Positions 1 through 9,618 of a stretch of 64,000 nucleotides of DNA are shown here, piece after piece. Made by a program: the position numbers and the translations under genes. Source of the DNA: Gracilaria caudata (Eukaryota > Rhodophyta > Florideophyceae > Gracilariales > Gracilariaceae). The notes beneath the pieces are model-generated. The model made no database searches, was not told the DNA's origin, and saw only the letters and a list, made by a program, of their open reading frames with translations. How positions within the stretch are numbered: the first letter of the stretch is position 1; each line of letters opens with the position of its first letter. The stretch lies in contig JASCIV010000013.1 in NCBI GenBank assembly GCA_030374735.1, forward strand, positions 20,510 to 84,509, read 5' to 3'.

Positions 1-1443
1 ACGGACCCGTACACGATTGATCAGCTTTAGCAGAGGTAGAGAGGATAAATTCGCAATGACTATTCGACGAGACAACCATCAAATCCCAAGGTGTCAAGGA
101 GTTGTCCCTGTAGCCGCTCACATTTGATGACCGCCTCCCTGTATCACTTCTTAGAAGAATTCGTCCAGCGGTAATTGTTTGACGATGGTCAGTCACAGAA
201 CATGGTCAAATCTATCCGGCGGTCTGGCCATGAAGAGATTCAGTGAACCGGAATAGTTTCGGAACCCTATGTTATACGACCAACGACGAGTGTCGAATGT
301 GAGCGCTAGAATGCGGTGTCTCGGGGTCAGGTGGCTGATATTGCATTTGGTACTTTGTACAGTTGTTAATCCCGGCACCGTTGTGTTCGTAAAGCGCAGA
401 GCGGGATCTGGGTTGGCCGTTCTCGCGTTGCAATCCTGCACATGAGATCAAACGCGATTGCTCTCATTGGACTCGCCTTCGTCATAGTCACGAGTGATAC
501 AGAACGTAGACGACAAATTGTCCTTACGAGCAAAACGAACAGCAGTACGGTCCGTGTTATTTGGACAGTAGTTGCACATTTTGGGTTTTAGGTCGAGCAA
601 AGTTACAGCACCAAGTCATGGACCTTGTTTTCCATCGCTCACGAGATTGAAACCTACTGGGCCTTTGCAGGACAACGCGTACTTCTCTTTTCATTGTTCG
701 ATTTCAACTCGAAATATTCAACTCGATATCCTTGGTTGAAGCTGTATACGTCATGTATATATTCATGATGAATATTTATCTCGCTCTCAAGCGGCGAACT
801 GGAAACGCATCGTAATCTCCACAAGATTATCACGTAAAGTATTGTCGATCGCCGATCGAGTTCGCAAGACTTGACCGGATCACATACTAGACGGTGGATA
901 ATTTTGGCACTGACAATGAGTCTGAGACAAAACTGCCTGCAAGATGAAACGGCAAGCGCTTACCGAAGGTAAGCACGATATTTACTTGCCGTTTCATTCT
1001 TCTACATGTTTAAAACATGAAGTGCGGTTGGTTGCGCCTGGCCGAAGCCCACGCCGAGCGACAACATCAATGACATACACGCAGATGTGAAGGCCTCTTT
1101 GGAAAAGATTGACGCACAATGTTTGGGATAGAACGCGCCTACATCCTTCACACGCCTTGCATTCGACTCGCTCTCCACAGCAACCTGTATGCATCCCACT
1201 GTCTACCGATCTTCAACGCGTTCCTAGTAATTCGTGCAACAAATGCCAGATGGATGTGCTCCGGGAAGCTGTGCATGAGTTCGTTCGCTCCCATCGCACC
1301 GTGAACGACCAAGTTCATTTCCACGAGGTAAAAAGTTCATTCCACAGTCATGGACAAAGTTGCCACTCCCTCTTCAAGCGATTTTGGCAACCTCCTCGGG
1401 CGAAAACTTCGGCCGCTGTGCTCGTTTCTATAACAGGTCAGTT
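1..1443. other. Left spacer, no supported gene
   Basis: Only short open frames occur on either strand, with no recognisable domains. The one structured element is the nested inverted repeat near 944-997, listed separately. The sequence is AT-richer than the genes that follow. Downstream (3') sequence of the kinase gene lies at its right end. Confidence 0.5.
944..997. repeat. Nested inverted repeat (13-bp outer arms, 7-bp inner arms)
   Basis: The outer arms ATGAAACGGCAAG (944-956) and CTTGCCGTTTCAT (985-997) are perfect reverse complements. Inside, GCTTACC (958-964) and GGTAAGC (968-974) form a second hairpin with a GAA loop. As RNA this would be a branched or stacked hairpin. No gene overlaps it. 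Confidence 0.8.
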
Positions 1444-2889
1444 TTACTTACGCTCGTTTTGCGCATTTTGTTCATCCGCATTATCCTCTTTCTTGCCATT
1501 CTCTTGCTCGTTCTTATCGCCTTCGGCCTGTCCAGTGAGGTAATTACGGACGGAGTCAAACCAACTCTTCTGTTGAGTGGAGTTAACATTCTGAAGGGCT
1601 TCCTCTGCCTTGGCGTCATTCTCCTCAGCCTGAGCTTCATTCTCCGCACCCTGTCGGAAAGAGCTTTGTCGCACCAGCTGACCTTCCTTTCGCTCACCGT
1701 CCTGCACGGAAACTTTAGCCAAGCCCTCTTGCAATTCTTTTTCTTCGTCAGCTTTTGCCTTCGGCTCAGAGGAAGGAATGGGACTTGCTTCCTCTTTTTC
1801 AGCCGGCGGAGATGGCGGCTCCAAGGTAGAGCGATGGAACATTGGATGTTTCTCCAGCTGTTCGTAGAATGCCTTTTCCATACTGGGACCAGGACGGGCG
1901 AGTTCGGTGCGAATAAGCTGGGCATCTCCCCATCCCAGGTCAATAAGACTGCGCAAAATCATAGGATCGGGGTCGAGAATAGGGTCGGAGGGTGGCACAA
2001 ACTTGTCCTCAACATAGTGGCGCGGAGGGATAGAAGTGAACCAAGGATGTTGTTTGATGCCTTCCAAGGTGATACGCTTTTCAGGGTCGACGGTCAGCAT
2101 GGACTTGATGAGATCGCGCAAATCAGAAGGCAGATTGGAAGGTAGATGATATTGGCCGGCCTGCACTTTTTGCAATAAGCGCTGAATGTTATCGTCGTCA
2201 AACGGAAGACGACCGGTGACCATGGCGTACAAAATTACTCCGCAGGACCAGATATCAGCCTTGAGGCCGTCGTACATGTCGCCAGAGACCACCATGGGAT
2301 CACAGTAATGCGGCGAACCACAAGAGGTTTCGAGAAGGGAACCGGGGGGGTTAAGACTAGTCATTCCAAAGTCAGCGATTTTTATGATAAAGTTTCGGTC
2401 CAGCAGGAGGTTTTCTGGCTTGAGGTCGCGATGACAGATGAGGCGACGATGACAATATTCGAGCCCGCAGATGATCTGTTGGAAGAAATTAAGCGCCTCC
2501 GCAATCTGCAGCGCGCCGCGACGCACAAGATACTCAAACAATTCGAGCCCATCGACGAACTCCATGACGAGGAACAGATGGGTCTCAATCTCGAACACAT
2601 CGATGAGCGACATGAGGTTGGGGTGTTGCAACACCTTCAACACGGAGATCTCTCGACGCATCTTCTTCTTGAGGGAGGGTTTGTTCTCGAGATAGTCCTT
2701 GCGGACGATCTTAATGGCGACGATTTCATCGGTGTCGGTGTTCTTTGCGAGCTTGACCTTGCCGGTGGATCCGGTCCCAAGCGTCTTGCCGAAGATGTAA
2801 GGGCCGACGCGCGGGCCCTGGTCGGTGCTGACGATCTGGATGGGGTGTCGCGAGCGGGAGGAGTGTCGAGAGGGGGCGGGAGCAGCCAT
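1444..2889 (-). CDS. BRSK/SAD-like serine/threonine protein kinase
   Basis: This is a CAMK/AMPK-related kinase of 481 aa. The Gly-rich loop is GTGSTGKV, the ATP-binding Lys is in VAIK (about residue 60), the catalytic loop is HRDLKPEN (about 154-160) and DFG is near 173-175. Behind the kinase lobe a UBA-like stretch (ILRSLIDLGWGDAQLI) matches the layout of BRSK/AMPK-related kinases. The tail is long, acidic and Glu/Lys/Gln-rich and probably disordered. The usual APE-type Glu of the activation segment is Met here (CGSPHYCDPMVV), which is unusual. The open frame continues upstream without an ATG (the frame opens with TTG), so the ATG at 2889 is chosen. BRSK kinases are known in polarity and cell-cycle control; the role here is inferred. 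Confidence 0.9.
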   Translation of the reverse strand: MAAPAPSRHSSRSRHPIQIVSTDQGPRVGPYIFGKTLGTGSTGKVKLAKNTDTDEIVAIKIVRKDYLENKPSLKKKMRREISVLKVLQHPNLMSLIDVFEIETHLFLVMEFVDGLELFEYLVRRGALQIAEALNFFQQIICGLEYCHRRLICHRDLKPENLLLDRNFIIKIADFGMTSLNPPGSLLETSCGSPHYCDPMVVSGDMYDGLKADIWSCGVILYAMVTGRLPFDDDNIQRLLQKVQAGQYHLPSNLPSDLRDLIKSMLTVDPEKRITLEGIKQHPWFTSIPPRHYVEDKFVPPSDPILDPDPMILRSLIDLGWGDAQLIRTELARPGPSMEKAFYEQLEKHPMFHRSTLEPPSPPAEKEEASPIPSSEPKAKADEEKELQEGLAKVSVQDGERKEGQLVRQSSFRQGAENEAQAEENDAKAEEALQNVNSTQQKSWFDSVRNYLTGQAEGDKNEQENGKKEDNADEQNAQNERK

Positions 2890-3017
2890 CTGAGCGCGGC
2901 GAGCAAAAGCGAAGGTGGGAGCGGAGCGGGGCGGGAGCGCGTGGAAGGCGGGGAAGGGTAGGCTGTTTGTGAGCGGGCGCAACGATGGGGGCGGGCGGCG
3001 ATGAATGGGGCAGTTGC

Positions 3018-3037
3018 GGTAGAACGCTACCCTTGTA
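3018..3037. promoter_or_regulatory. Candidate promoter element upstream of the kinase
   Basis: GGTAGAACGCTACCCTTGTA contains two motifs that recur in other spacers. GGTAGAACGCTA is also at 24649 and 31938. CTACCCTTGTA also occurs at 23094 and, inverted, at 24643. It lies about 130 bp upstream of the kinase ATG. Function as a promoter is inferred from recurrence and position. Confidence 0.4.
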
Positions 3038-3397
3038 TCTTACAAGACTGGACTGAAGTGGGCGCGTCACCTGAGAGAGACGAGCAAAAGGGCGCCACGC
3101 AGACGCGCCCAATGCATGTGACACGCGCAAGCGAGCGCTGTCCACGTGGCACGGCGCGGACACCAGCGCCACAACACGCGCCAAGTGTCGCGCGCGCGGA
3201 CGCGCAACGCGTGTAAAATATCCGCGTGCACGGCAGCGCTGCAACGCCATTGGGCGACGGCGCTACGCGCGCGCACGTTGAGCGAGCCATTGCAACACGC
3301 GCCGTTAGGCACGGCGCCGTTTTGCAGCCGCTGGGCGCGCTGTGCTCTTCGTACGCGCTACCCTCCAGCGCGTTTCGCCGTCTCACCTCGCGCGCAC

Positions 3398-4027
3398 ATG
3401 GACGGACGCAGCGCGCTTGCGTTCGCCTTCTCCACGCCGGCTGTGCCGTCGTCGCGCGCCGCCGCCGCGGGCACCCGACGTGTCTGTTCGCGCACGGGCG
3501 CGCCGCGCGTGCCGTTTCGAGGCGGAGAGACGCGCAGTGTTCGCTGTGCGCTGCGAAATTCGCCCGCGTCGCATCCGAATGACGAGCTGGCGTGGAAGGA
3601 CCGCGTGGCGCTATATGCCCAGCTGTCGGCGGAGGAGACGCTGTCCATGTTGCTGAGCGCTCTGCGTTGTAACGCGCGCAGCGGACCGAGCAAGGATGAC
3701 GGCATCGACGCGCTGTACGCCTTCGCAAACCTCGACATCTGGGCACTGTCACACCATTTTTTCGGACGTCGTATGGACCTCGGCCAGTTTGAGCGCTTCA
3801 AGAGGGTCATCGTGGCCGACCCTTACGACGTGTTTTTCGCCGACTACGAGAGTGAGACGCTGTCTGCGCTGCACGCGGGCGACGATTGCTACGTGAGTCG
3901 GCGCCTGTTCCGCGTGGGGGGCGTGGAAAGCGTATTCACCTTCTCCATGTCCAGACAGGAGTTTGGTGGCGGTGGGAGGAGACGCTGGATGGTGGATTCT
4001 ATCATCCACGACGTGCCGTCTGTATAA
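3398..4027 (+). CDS. Conserved plastid-targeted protein of unknown function
   Basis: This 209-aa protein begins at ATG 3398, although the frame is open upstream. The first 60 or so residues are rich in Ala, Ser and Arg and poor in acidic residues, like a chloroplast transit peptide. The rest resembles an uncharacterised plant/algal family: a helical start (LSAEETLSMLLSALRCNA), then GIDALYAFANLDIW, then MDLGQFERFKR and a final WMVDSIIHDV strand. The fold resembles SnoaL/NTF2-like cone proteins, but I infer this only from pattern. No catalytic residues can be assigned. Confidence 0.72.
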   Translation: MDGRSALAFAFSTPAVPSSRAAAAGTRRVCSRTGAPRVPFRGGETRSVRCALRNSPASHPNDELAWKDRVALYAQLSAEETLSMLLSALRCNARSGPSKDDGIDALYAFANLDIWALSHHFFGRRMDLGQFERFKRVIVADPYDVFFADYESETLSALHAGDDCYVSRRLFRVGGVESVFTFSMSRQEFGGGGRRRWMVDSIIHDVPSV

Positions 4028-4238
4028 CCAACCGCTGTACAATAAACGCGCCAGCATACCGCCTTCGATCTATCTATCCTCGCAACAATCTCAACTTCAG
4101 ATAGCGCCCTTTTTTTCCGAAAACTGCCCGAAAACGGCGCGCGCTCTGCTCCCTCCCTCGCCTCTTGAGACCCCCGCTGCCCCCTTCGCGGTCATTGCTC
4201 GCCCATTACGCCTCCCCGCGTGCGCAACCACCACCGCC

Positions 4239-4943
4239 ATGCCTCCCCGTCGCGTCAACGTCTTCGCGCGTTCCGACGGCTCCTGTCTGCACGACGTCGT
4301 CTGGCAGCCCCCCTCCGACCACCGTTTCCCCGCCGCTCAGCACCCGCAGCCCACACAAATCACCGCTGACAAGATCTGGCCCATCATCCACAACTTCATG
4401 AGTCTGTCACGAGAAGTGGACGGCGGCCCGCTCCGTCGCCTCGTGTTCCGCAATCCACAGCACTACGCGCCCACCGTCAGAAAGTTCGATCCCGTCGTCA
4501 CACAGCCCGAGAAGCACATTGCTCCCGTCGTCATACACATTCTGTCTGATACTCGCTTCGTTGTCACTGTCACCGAGCAATTGCCCGATTACAGCCTGTT
4601 CGATCAATCACCGTATTCTTCAGCGTTCACTCTTGCCGAGTTTTGCGAGACTATCCTACATCTATTGCGAAGCGAACACGCTGCTTTTGTGGCCGCTCAG
4701 TCGAATAACACGCCGCAACACAGCGACGACGCGAACGCCTCGGCCACAGCACAGCCGTCTGTAACATCGCGTGATTCCGCGGTGCATAGTGCAGACTCGC
4801 AGGAAGCTGGCCCTAAGCAAGTGCAAGAAGACGTGGACACTCTACGCACAATCGTGCAACAAAGCCAAATAGCTCAAATGATTGACAACACAATGAACCT
4901 GGTGCAATTGTCAACCAAGCCAAGCACAGAAAACGTGTCATGA
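4239..4943 (+). CDS. Unrecognised 234-aa protein
   Basis: The frame is open further upstream, but ATG 4239 is the first that gives a normal start (MPPRRVNVFARSDGS). Residues 1-150 or so look globular, with alternating hydrophobic strands such as HIAPVVIHILSDTRFVVTVTE cut here for length, followed by a helix FTLAEFCETILHLL. The last 80 residues are Ser/Ala/Gln-rich and end in a short helix. I do not recognise the family. Its start is about 210 bp behind the preceding gene on the same strand. Confidence 0.55.
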   Translation: MPPRRVNVFARSDGSCLHDVVWQPPSDHRFPAAQHPQPTQITADKIWPIIHNFMSLSREVDGGPLRRLVFRNPQHYAPTVRKFDPVVTQPEKHIAPVVIHILSDTRFVVTVTEQLPDYSLFDQSPYSSAFTLAEFCETILHLLRSEHAAFVAAQSNNTPQHSDDANASATAQPSVTSRDSAVHSADSQEAGPKQVQEDVDTLRTIVQQSQIAQMIDNTMNLVQLSTKPSTENVS

Positions 4944-5007
4944 ACGAGAATCATGTCAGAGACATGCATTCGTATTCAGCTTTATCAGTTTTAAGCGCAG
5001 CGCCATC

Positions 5008-5614
5008 TTAACGACGTTGCGCTACGGGCATTTTGTTGACGCCCTTTGACGTAGGAGCAGGACCACGCTTCGATCGCATACCCTTCTTCCTCTCCTTGAT
5101 ATCTTTGAGGGCGGCCTCACGCGCAGCCTTTCGCACCTCCGGGCGCTGATTGCGCTTCGCCTTGATCACCTCAAGAGAGGCACCCTCAACGGCCTTCGGC
5201 GCCGATGAGATCTTTCTGCGGGTGCGGCGGCGCTGCGTCTCCTCTTGCACGCCCTTCTTGTTGAGGCGGCGGTACAGCTGCGTCCATGAGTGCTTGGCGG
5301 GCTTGCGCTTCATGTGGAACGACGCCTCGGACTTGGCATTGACAAAGACATATTGACGCCCGTCCACACGGATGTAGCGACGACCGTGTCCCGGATAGAT
5401 GCGGAAACCGGAGTAGTTACAAAGCTCGGTTCTGTTCGCGGAGGGGAGGGGGATGGCGGGACGCGGTTAGCGCAAATGCATTTGTTTCAACGCGGAAAAC
5501 GCAGATCGCGACGGAGGGATCGCGCTGTCTAGGGCACGCGCGCTCAGATGGAAATGTTCGCGTATGCGTAAAGTAACTCGCTATATATCTGCAAACAACT
5601 TACTTGACGACCAT
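5008..5614 (-). CDS. RPL24: 60S ribosomal protein eL24, two exons
   Basis: Exon 1 is only 11 nt (5614-5604, ATGGTCGTCAA), followed by an intron at 5603-5432 (172 nt, GTAAGT donor, ACAG acceptor). Exon 2 runs from 5431 to the TAA at 5008. Splicing restores the universal start MVVKTELCNYSGFRIYPGHG, then RRYIRVDGRQYVFVNAKS and the basic tail; the product is 144 aa, a normal length. eL24 is a structural protein of the large cytosolic ribosomal subunit. An intron directly after the first codons is common in ribosomal protein genes. The intron was placed by frame, consensus and family match. Confidence 0.95.
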
Positions 5615-6574
5615 GGCGAAGAAGTTTGCTGCGGTAGCGAAGAACTAGCGCGCATGCGCCAGAAGATCGACGTCTGGGCGTGTGCAATGCCGTAGACAGA
5701 ACGCAAGCGCTGCCGCGCGCGGCGGCCGTCGGCCGTAGCACAAATCGAGTGTTGATCCAATTAACACGCCCAAGTTTTGGGCTCCAAAACCAGCTCCGCG
5801 ATCCGCAGACAACGAGAACACCCACACGTTTGCGGTTTCAAATAAATGAAAAGAGCACACGTCCATAGAACGCGCGCCAACTGTCAAGAAAGCCAGACTG
5901 TGGCTCCGGCGGCTGCCACGCGCTTCGCGCGCTCCACACTGCAACACAGCGCAACACAGCGCAACACAGCGCACTCAAGAAGTGGCCAGCTGCGACGGCA
6001 GCACGTTCCCGCCCTTTGACGTGCACTTCTCCGCTTCCGCCGCCGGTCGCGTCGTCCCTCCGAGGCTCGTAGCTAGCGCGCGCTCTCATTGCATCCCGGG
6101 AGATCCGCGCTTCGTTGGCGACGTCGCGCTGAGTCCGTTTTGTGCGCTTGCTGGTCTCAGACGGTGAGTTGCTTGTGCTTTCTTTCGTCGCGCTTCTGCT
6201 GCGAACGAGCGCTGGTTCTTGCCTTCCATCGTCCTCCATACTTCCGCGCTGCACGTATCTTTGTCATGTTTCTCCTTCCTTTACTGACTTACTGCGACGC
6301 CCTTTCCCCTCCTTCGCGCCCTTGGCTGTCACTGCTCTGGCTCGTCGTTGCGTTCCGTTGCTTTCACGCCGCGCCGTCGCATTCTTCGCGCTTGCGTCCT
6401 CTACATGTGCCTGTTACCATGTACAGTCGTGTTGTGCTTACTTCTCATCGACGCTCCGAAGCAACTCCACTTGCAACCACTACATTCCCGTCGCGAACTT
6501 TCGCTTTGCCTGGCGCAACACTTGTGTGACGGTGAAGTGTCCGATTCGCGCTAACCAAAACGCCTAACAACACA
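5615..6574. other. Spacer between divergent eL24 and TBP genes
   Basis: This should hold both promoters. No convincing coding sequence is seen. A GTGAGT donor-like site at about 6163 could open an intron in the TBP 5' UTR, but that cannot be shown here. It includes a 10-bp tandem repeat at 5941-5970. Confidence 0.5.
5941..5970. repeat. Tandem repeat, 3 x 10 bp (GCAACACAGC)
   Basis: Three exact head-to-tail copies of GCAACACAGC lie in the spacer upstream of TBP. Confidence 0.9.
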
Positions 6575-7297
6575 ATGCAGGTCCAACCTAGCTTCCAACC
6601 TAACAATCCTGCCGAAACACCAGCCTCATCCCATAGTGCCGCCGGTCCGTCCACGGCAAAGCCGCAAACAGACATTATCCCGCAACCAAGTCCGTCTACA
6701 GACCCTGCTAAACCACAAGGTCCACACACCAGTGGTCGTCTCAGTCACGGCATTACCCCCGAGATTCAAAATGTGGTGGCCACGACCAACCTGGATGTAA
6801 AACTCGATCTTAAGAAGATTGCCTTGCGCGCGAGAAATGCCGAGTACAATCCAAAGCGTTTTGCCGCCGTTATCATGCGAATTCGCGAACCTAAGACCAC
6901 AGCCTTGATTTTCTCCTCAGGCAAAATAGTTGTAACGGGTGCCAAGTCAGAACGTGAATCCAGTCGCGCGTCAAGAAAGTACGCAAAGATTGTTCACAAA
7001 CTTGGCTATGATGATGCCAAGTTTAAGGAATTCACTGTGCAAAACATCGTTGCCAGTTGCGATGTAAACTTCCCCGTTCGTTTGGAGGGCTTGGCCCATG
7101 CGCACAGTCAGTTCTGCAGTTATGAGCCCGAACTCTTTCCCGGCCTCATCTATAGGATGATCAAGCCGAAGATCGTATTGCTTATCTTTGTCTCGGGCAA
7201 AGTTGTTCTCACGGGTGCCAAGGTTCGCAACGACATATATGAAGCTTTCGACAACATATATCACGTGCTACAAACATTCCGCAAACTGAAACACTAG
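6575..7297 (+). CDS. TBP: TATA-box-binding protein (TBP)
   Basis: This 240-aa protein has a Pro/Ser/Thr-rich N-terminus of about 60 residues and a canonical TBP core of two direct repeats. Repeat 1 carries [38 protein letters not shown] and [13 protein letters not shown]. Repeat 2 carries [29 protein letters not shown] and [14 protein letters not shown] nucleates pre-initiation complexes of RNA polymerases I, II and III in the nucleus. Single exon from ATG 6575; an intron in the 5' UTR is possible. Confidence 0.98.
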   Translation: MQVQPSFQPNNPAETPASSHSAAGPSTAKPQTDIIPQPSPSTDPAKPQGPHTSGRLSHGITPEIQNVVATTNLDVKLDLKKIALRARNAEYNPKRFAAVIMRIREPKTTALIFSSGKIVVTGAKSERESSRASRKYAKIVHKLGYDDAKFKEFTVQNIVASCDVNFPVRLEGLAHAHSQFCSYEPELFPGLIYRMIKPKIVLLIFVSGKVVLTGAKVRNDIYEAFDNIYHVLQTFRKLKH

Positions 7298-7704
7298 CAC
7301 TCGTCGTACGAACCTCCCCCCATTTTCGTCTTCTCTGCTTGTGAATCTTTGAAGCCACACTAGCAGAGTTCTTTGCTTGAAAACTCCCCGCCTTTTTTTT
7401 TAACTGTTTATCCTGTGGACTTTGTGTTCGGTATGGTACAGCTTTTGCTTTGCGACGGCAACATGACCTAAGAGGACTTGAGAGTGGTGTTACATTGGCA
7501 GTTTGGACCAATCCAGGCAACGTTGGAAGATTGTGTTTAGTCGACGTGTTGTTTAGTTGTTGGCTTCTACTTTGAAGCCTGTTTTGTTGGACTTCGGTAA
7601 CTTAGAGACAAAAGGGAAAAAAAAGCTCTTGACGCTGCACAAAACAAGCGCACTTGAGTACCTAAATAGAGTAAGCGATACCACCGTAAAAACGTTGTGA
7701 CTTT
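7298..7704. other. Convergent 3' spacer between TBP and CAP-H2
   Basis: Tail-to-tail spacer with T-rich and A-rich runs expected of 3' UTRs. No gene is seen. Confidence 0.6.
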
Positions 7705-9618
7705 CTACATGTCTAGTCTCTGACGGAGGGGAGCACGTTTTGCAGTATGCGGCGTCCCACCTGACTGTCTCAAGCGCTTGGACCGTGGTTTCACTGGTGT
7801 TGTAGCGCTTGGAGCCTGGCAAATAAGACGAACCGTCGGGTCTGACACCGAGCAGTGAGGCGGTGGGACAATCTCGATTGCGCAAGAGTTTGCAAGTTGG
7901 AGTGTGGCCAAGAAATTGCGACATACATCATACGTACTACAACCGTGAAACACCGCGCTCATTGCCATCTCACTCACCCCCTGTTTGTCCTTTCTCTCCC
8001 GGAATTGGCCGAGAATTCGTTGCCCGTATGCAGCTATGTCGAATTCTGGTCGCTTCTCTTCCTCATCCAGGATCGGTTGTATTCGTGACGCCCAAGACTC
8101 CACTCTGCTCGCTAACTTTGCATCCACGGAATGCTGTTCCCAGAGCCCGCGTGTTCGCTCGAGGTATTTTCGGCACGTTTCTTCATAGCTGGAAGCTAGC
8201 TGAAGAAGCTGATCTTGGAACACAGAAGGTGAATCATTACTATCTGCCAAACGTTGCATTTCATTTGCTGACGCATCCATGCCTTCTATACCTTCCAGGT
8301 CATCCCCTCCATCGTCCGCATCCGGATAAGGAGGTATGTCTATCTCCTCGTTGTCATCCATATCAAACGTCACAGTGTTGACTCCCATTTCAATGAGATC
8401 TTCTTCCTCCTCCATGTCATCAATCATCTCTCGATGTTCGTCAAAGATGACAGCCGTGGGTGAATTTCTCCTCATTCGCTCTCTCTTCTTTGTCATCCTC
8501 CGTCTCAAAATGTCCTGATAGCTATTCCTAGCACCTTCAAAGCAGAGGTAACTTCTAATAGAACTGCCCCGAGAGATAGGTCCCAAAAGGGCCTCCACCA
8601 ATTCCATCTTGCTCATACCATCGTCCACAAACCCTATGTAAGGCTTGGGTTCGCTGTTTTTTCTAGGCTTCTGATACGTTTTGCCCACTTTTAACTCTTT
8701 ATCCAGCTTCGGTATCTTCTGATGCGGATCCAGGAGCAAAAACGGATCTCGTTTCGGAGGCTCAAAGTCCTCTTTATCTACAGGCGAAACTTCAGGACTT
8801 CGTCGCTTCTTCGCTGAGCTCGCCACCGCTACTAAAATCTCCTCGCCATCATCAGGGGCAGCTATTGGTGGCGGGGTATGAAACCCATCATCATTGTCAA
8901 AGTCAACATGAGTTGGCTGCGTAGCATCATGTTCTTCGACGTCTTCAGTTTCAGGTTGATGTTCCACTGCTGGTGGTTGACAGCCTTCAGGTAGCGCTTG
9001 TAAGTTCTCATCAAAAGGGGGACAACCTGGCATAATAAGCGCACCAGACGGATGCAAACGCGCCGATAACATATTGAACTTTGTTGACGCGATTTGAGCA
9101 GCATCGGAACCATGCTGCACAAGCATCGGAGGGATTTGTTTCAAGCATGTGTTGTCCCGCAGAGAGCCTGGAGGCGGTAAATCTTTTGCTGGAAGTGTGA
9201 CTTGACGCTCATCAATCTCCGGCAAACAATCATCCAAGGTGAGAAAATTAACCTCATCAGCCAGAAATTCATCATCCTCAACATTCTCATCAGAGCCGTC
9301 ACCATCCTCTCGAGCAGAGTGTTTATTACTCTTTAGGTGGTTAAAAGACGCAACTGCCGTGTACACAAGACTGTACAAATGCTCGACCTTTCGCGAGTAT
9401 ATTGAAGTTGAGCCTTGTACAAGCAATGCGGCCTGCGCGAAGTCAACTTGAATAGAATTTGGCAACTGCGGTGAAGATGTTTCATCGAGATTAATACCGA
9501 GAGTGGCGGCGTAGTGCGTAAGTTCTTTGGCGACATCTATGCTCCAGTTGGCGGCCAGGTCTCGTATCGGATTAAGCAACACACTGAAACTCGGTGTTTC
9601 AACAGCGCGTTGCGTCAT
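7705..9618 (-). CDS. NCAPH2: Condensin II subunit CAP-H2 (kleisin)
   Basis: The N-terminus of this 637-aa protein matches the CAP-H2 domain: FSVLLNPIRDLAANWSIDVA, then AQAALLVQGSTSIYSRKVEH and LYSLVYTAV. The middle is acidic and low-complexity, with a basic patch KKRRSPEVSP. The C-terminus (MSAVFHGCSTYDVCRNFLAT, LQLANSCAIEI) fits the winged-helix end that kleisins dock on an SMC head. Condensin II compacts chromosomes in early mitosis. Single exon; ATG at 9618 is the first in frame. Confidence 0.9.
   Translation of the reverse strand: MTQRAVETPSFSVLLNPIRDLAANWSIDVAKELTHYAATLGINLDETSSPQLPNSIQVDFAQAALLVQGSTSIYSRKVEHLYSLVYTAVASFNHLKSNKHSAREDGDGSDENVEDDEFLADEVNFLTLDDCLPEIDERQVTLPAKDLPPPGSLRDNTCLKQIPPMLVQHGSDAAQIASTKFNMLSARLHPSGALIMPGCPPFDENLQALPEGCQPPAVEHQPETEDVEEHDATQPTHVDFDNDDGFHTPPPIAAPDDGEEILVAVASSAKKRRSPEVSPVDKEDFEPPKRDPFLLLDPHQKIPKLDKELKVGKTYQKPRKNSEPKPYIGFVDDGMSKMELVEALLGPISRGSSIRSYLCFEGARNSYQDILRRRMTKKRERMRRNSPTAVIFDEHREMIDDMEEEEDLIEMGVNTVTFDMDDNEEIDIPPYPDADDGGDDLEGIEGMDASANEMQRLADSNDSPSVFQDQLLQLASSYEETCRKYLERTRGLWEQHSVDAKLASRVESWASRIQPILDEEEKRPEFDIAAYGQRILGQFRERKDKQGVSEMAMSAVFHGCSTYDVCRNFLATLQLANSCAIEIVPPPHCSVSDPTVRLICQAPSATTPVKPRSKRLRQSGGTPHTAKRAPLRQRLDM

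Noticed and set aside
2308..2961. 217-aa plus-strand frame
   Set aside because: It is the antisense shadow of the kinase gene and has no domain of its own.
6163..6583. 5' intron of TBP ending at ATGCAG|GT
   Set aside because: The TBP N-terminus is not conserved, so neither the junction nor an upstream start can be supported.
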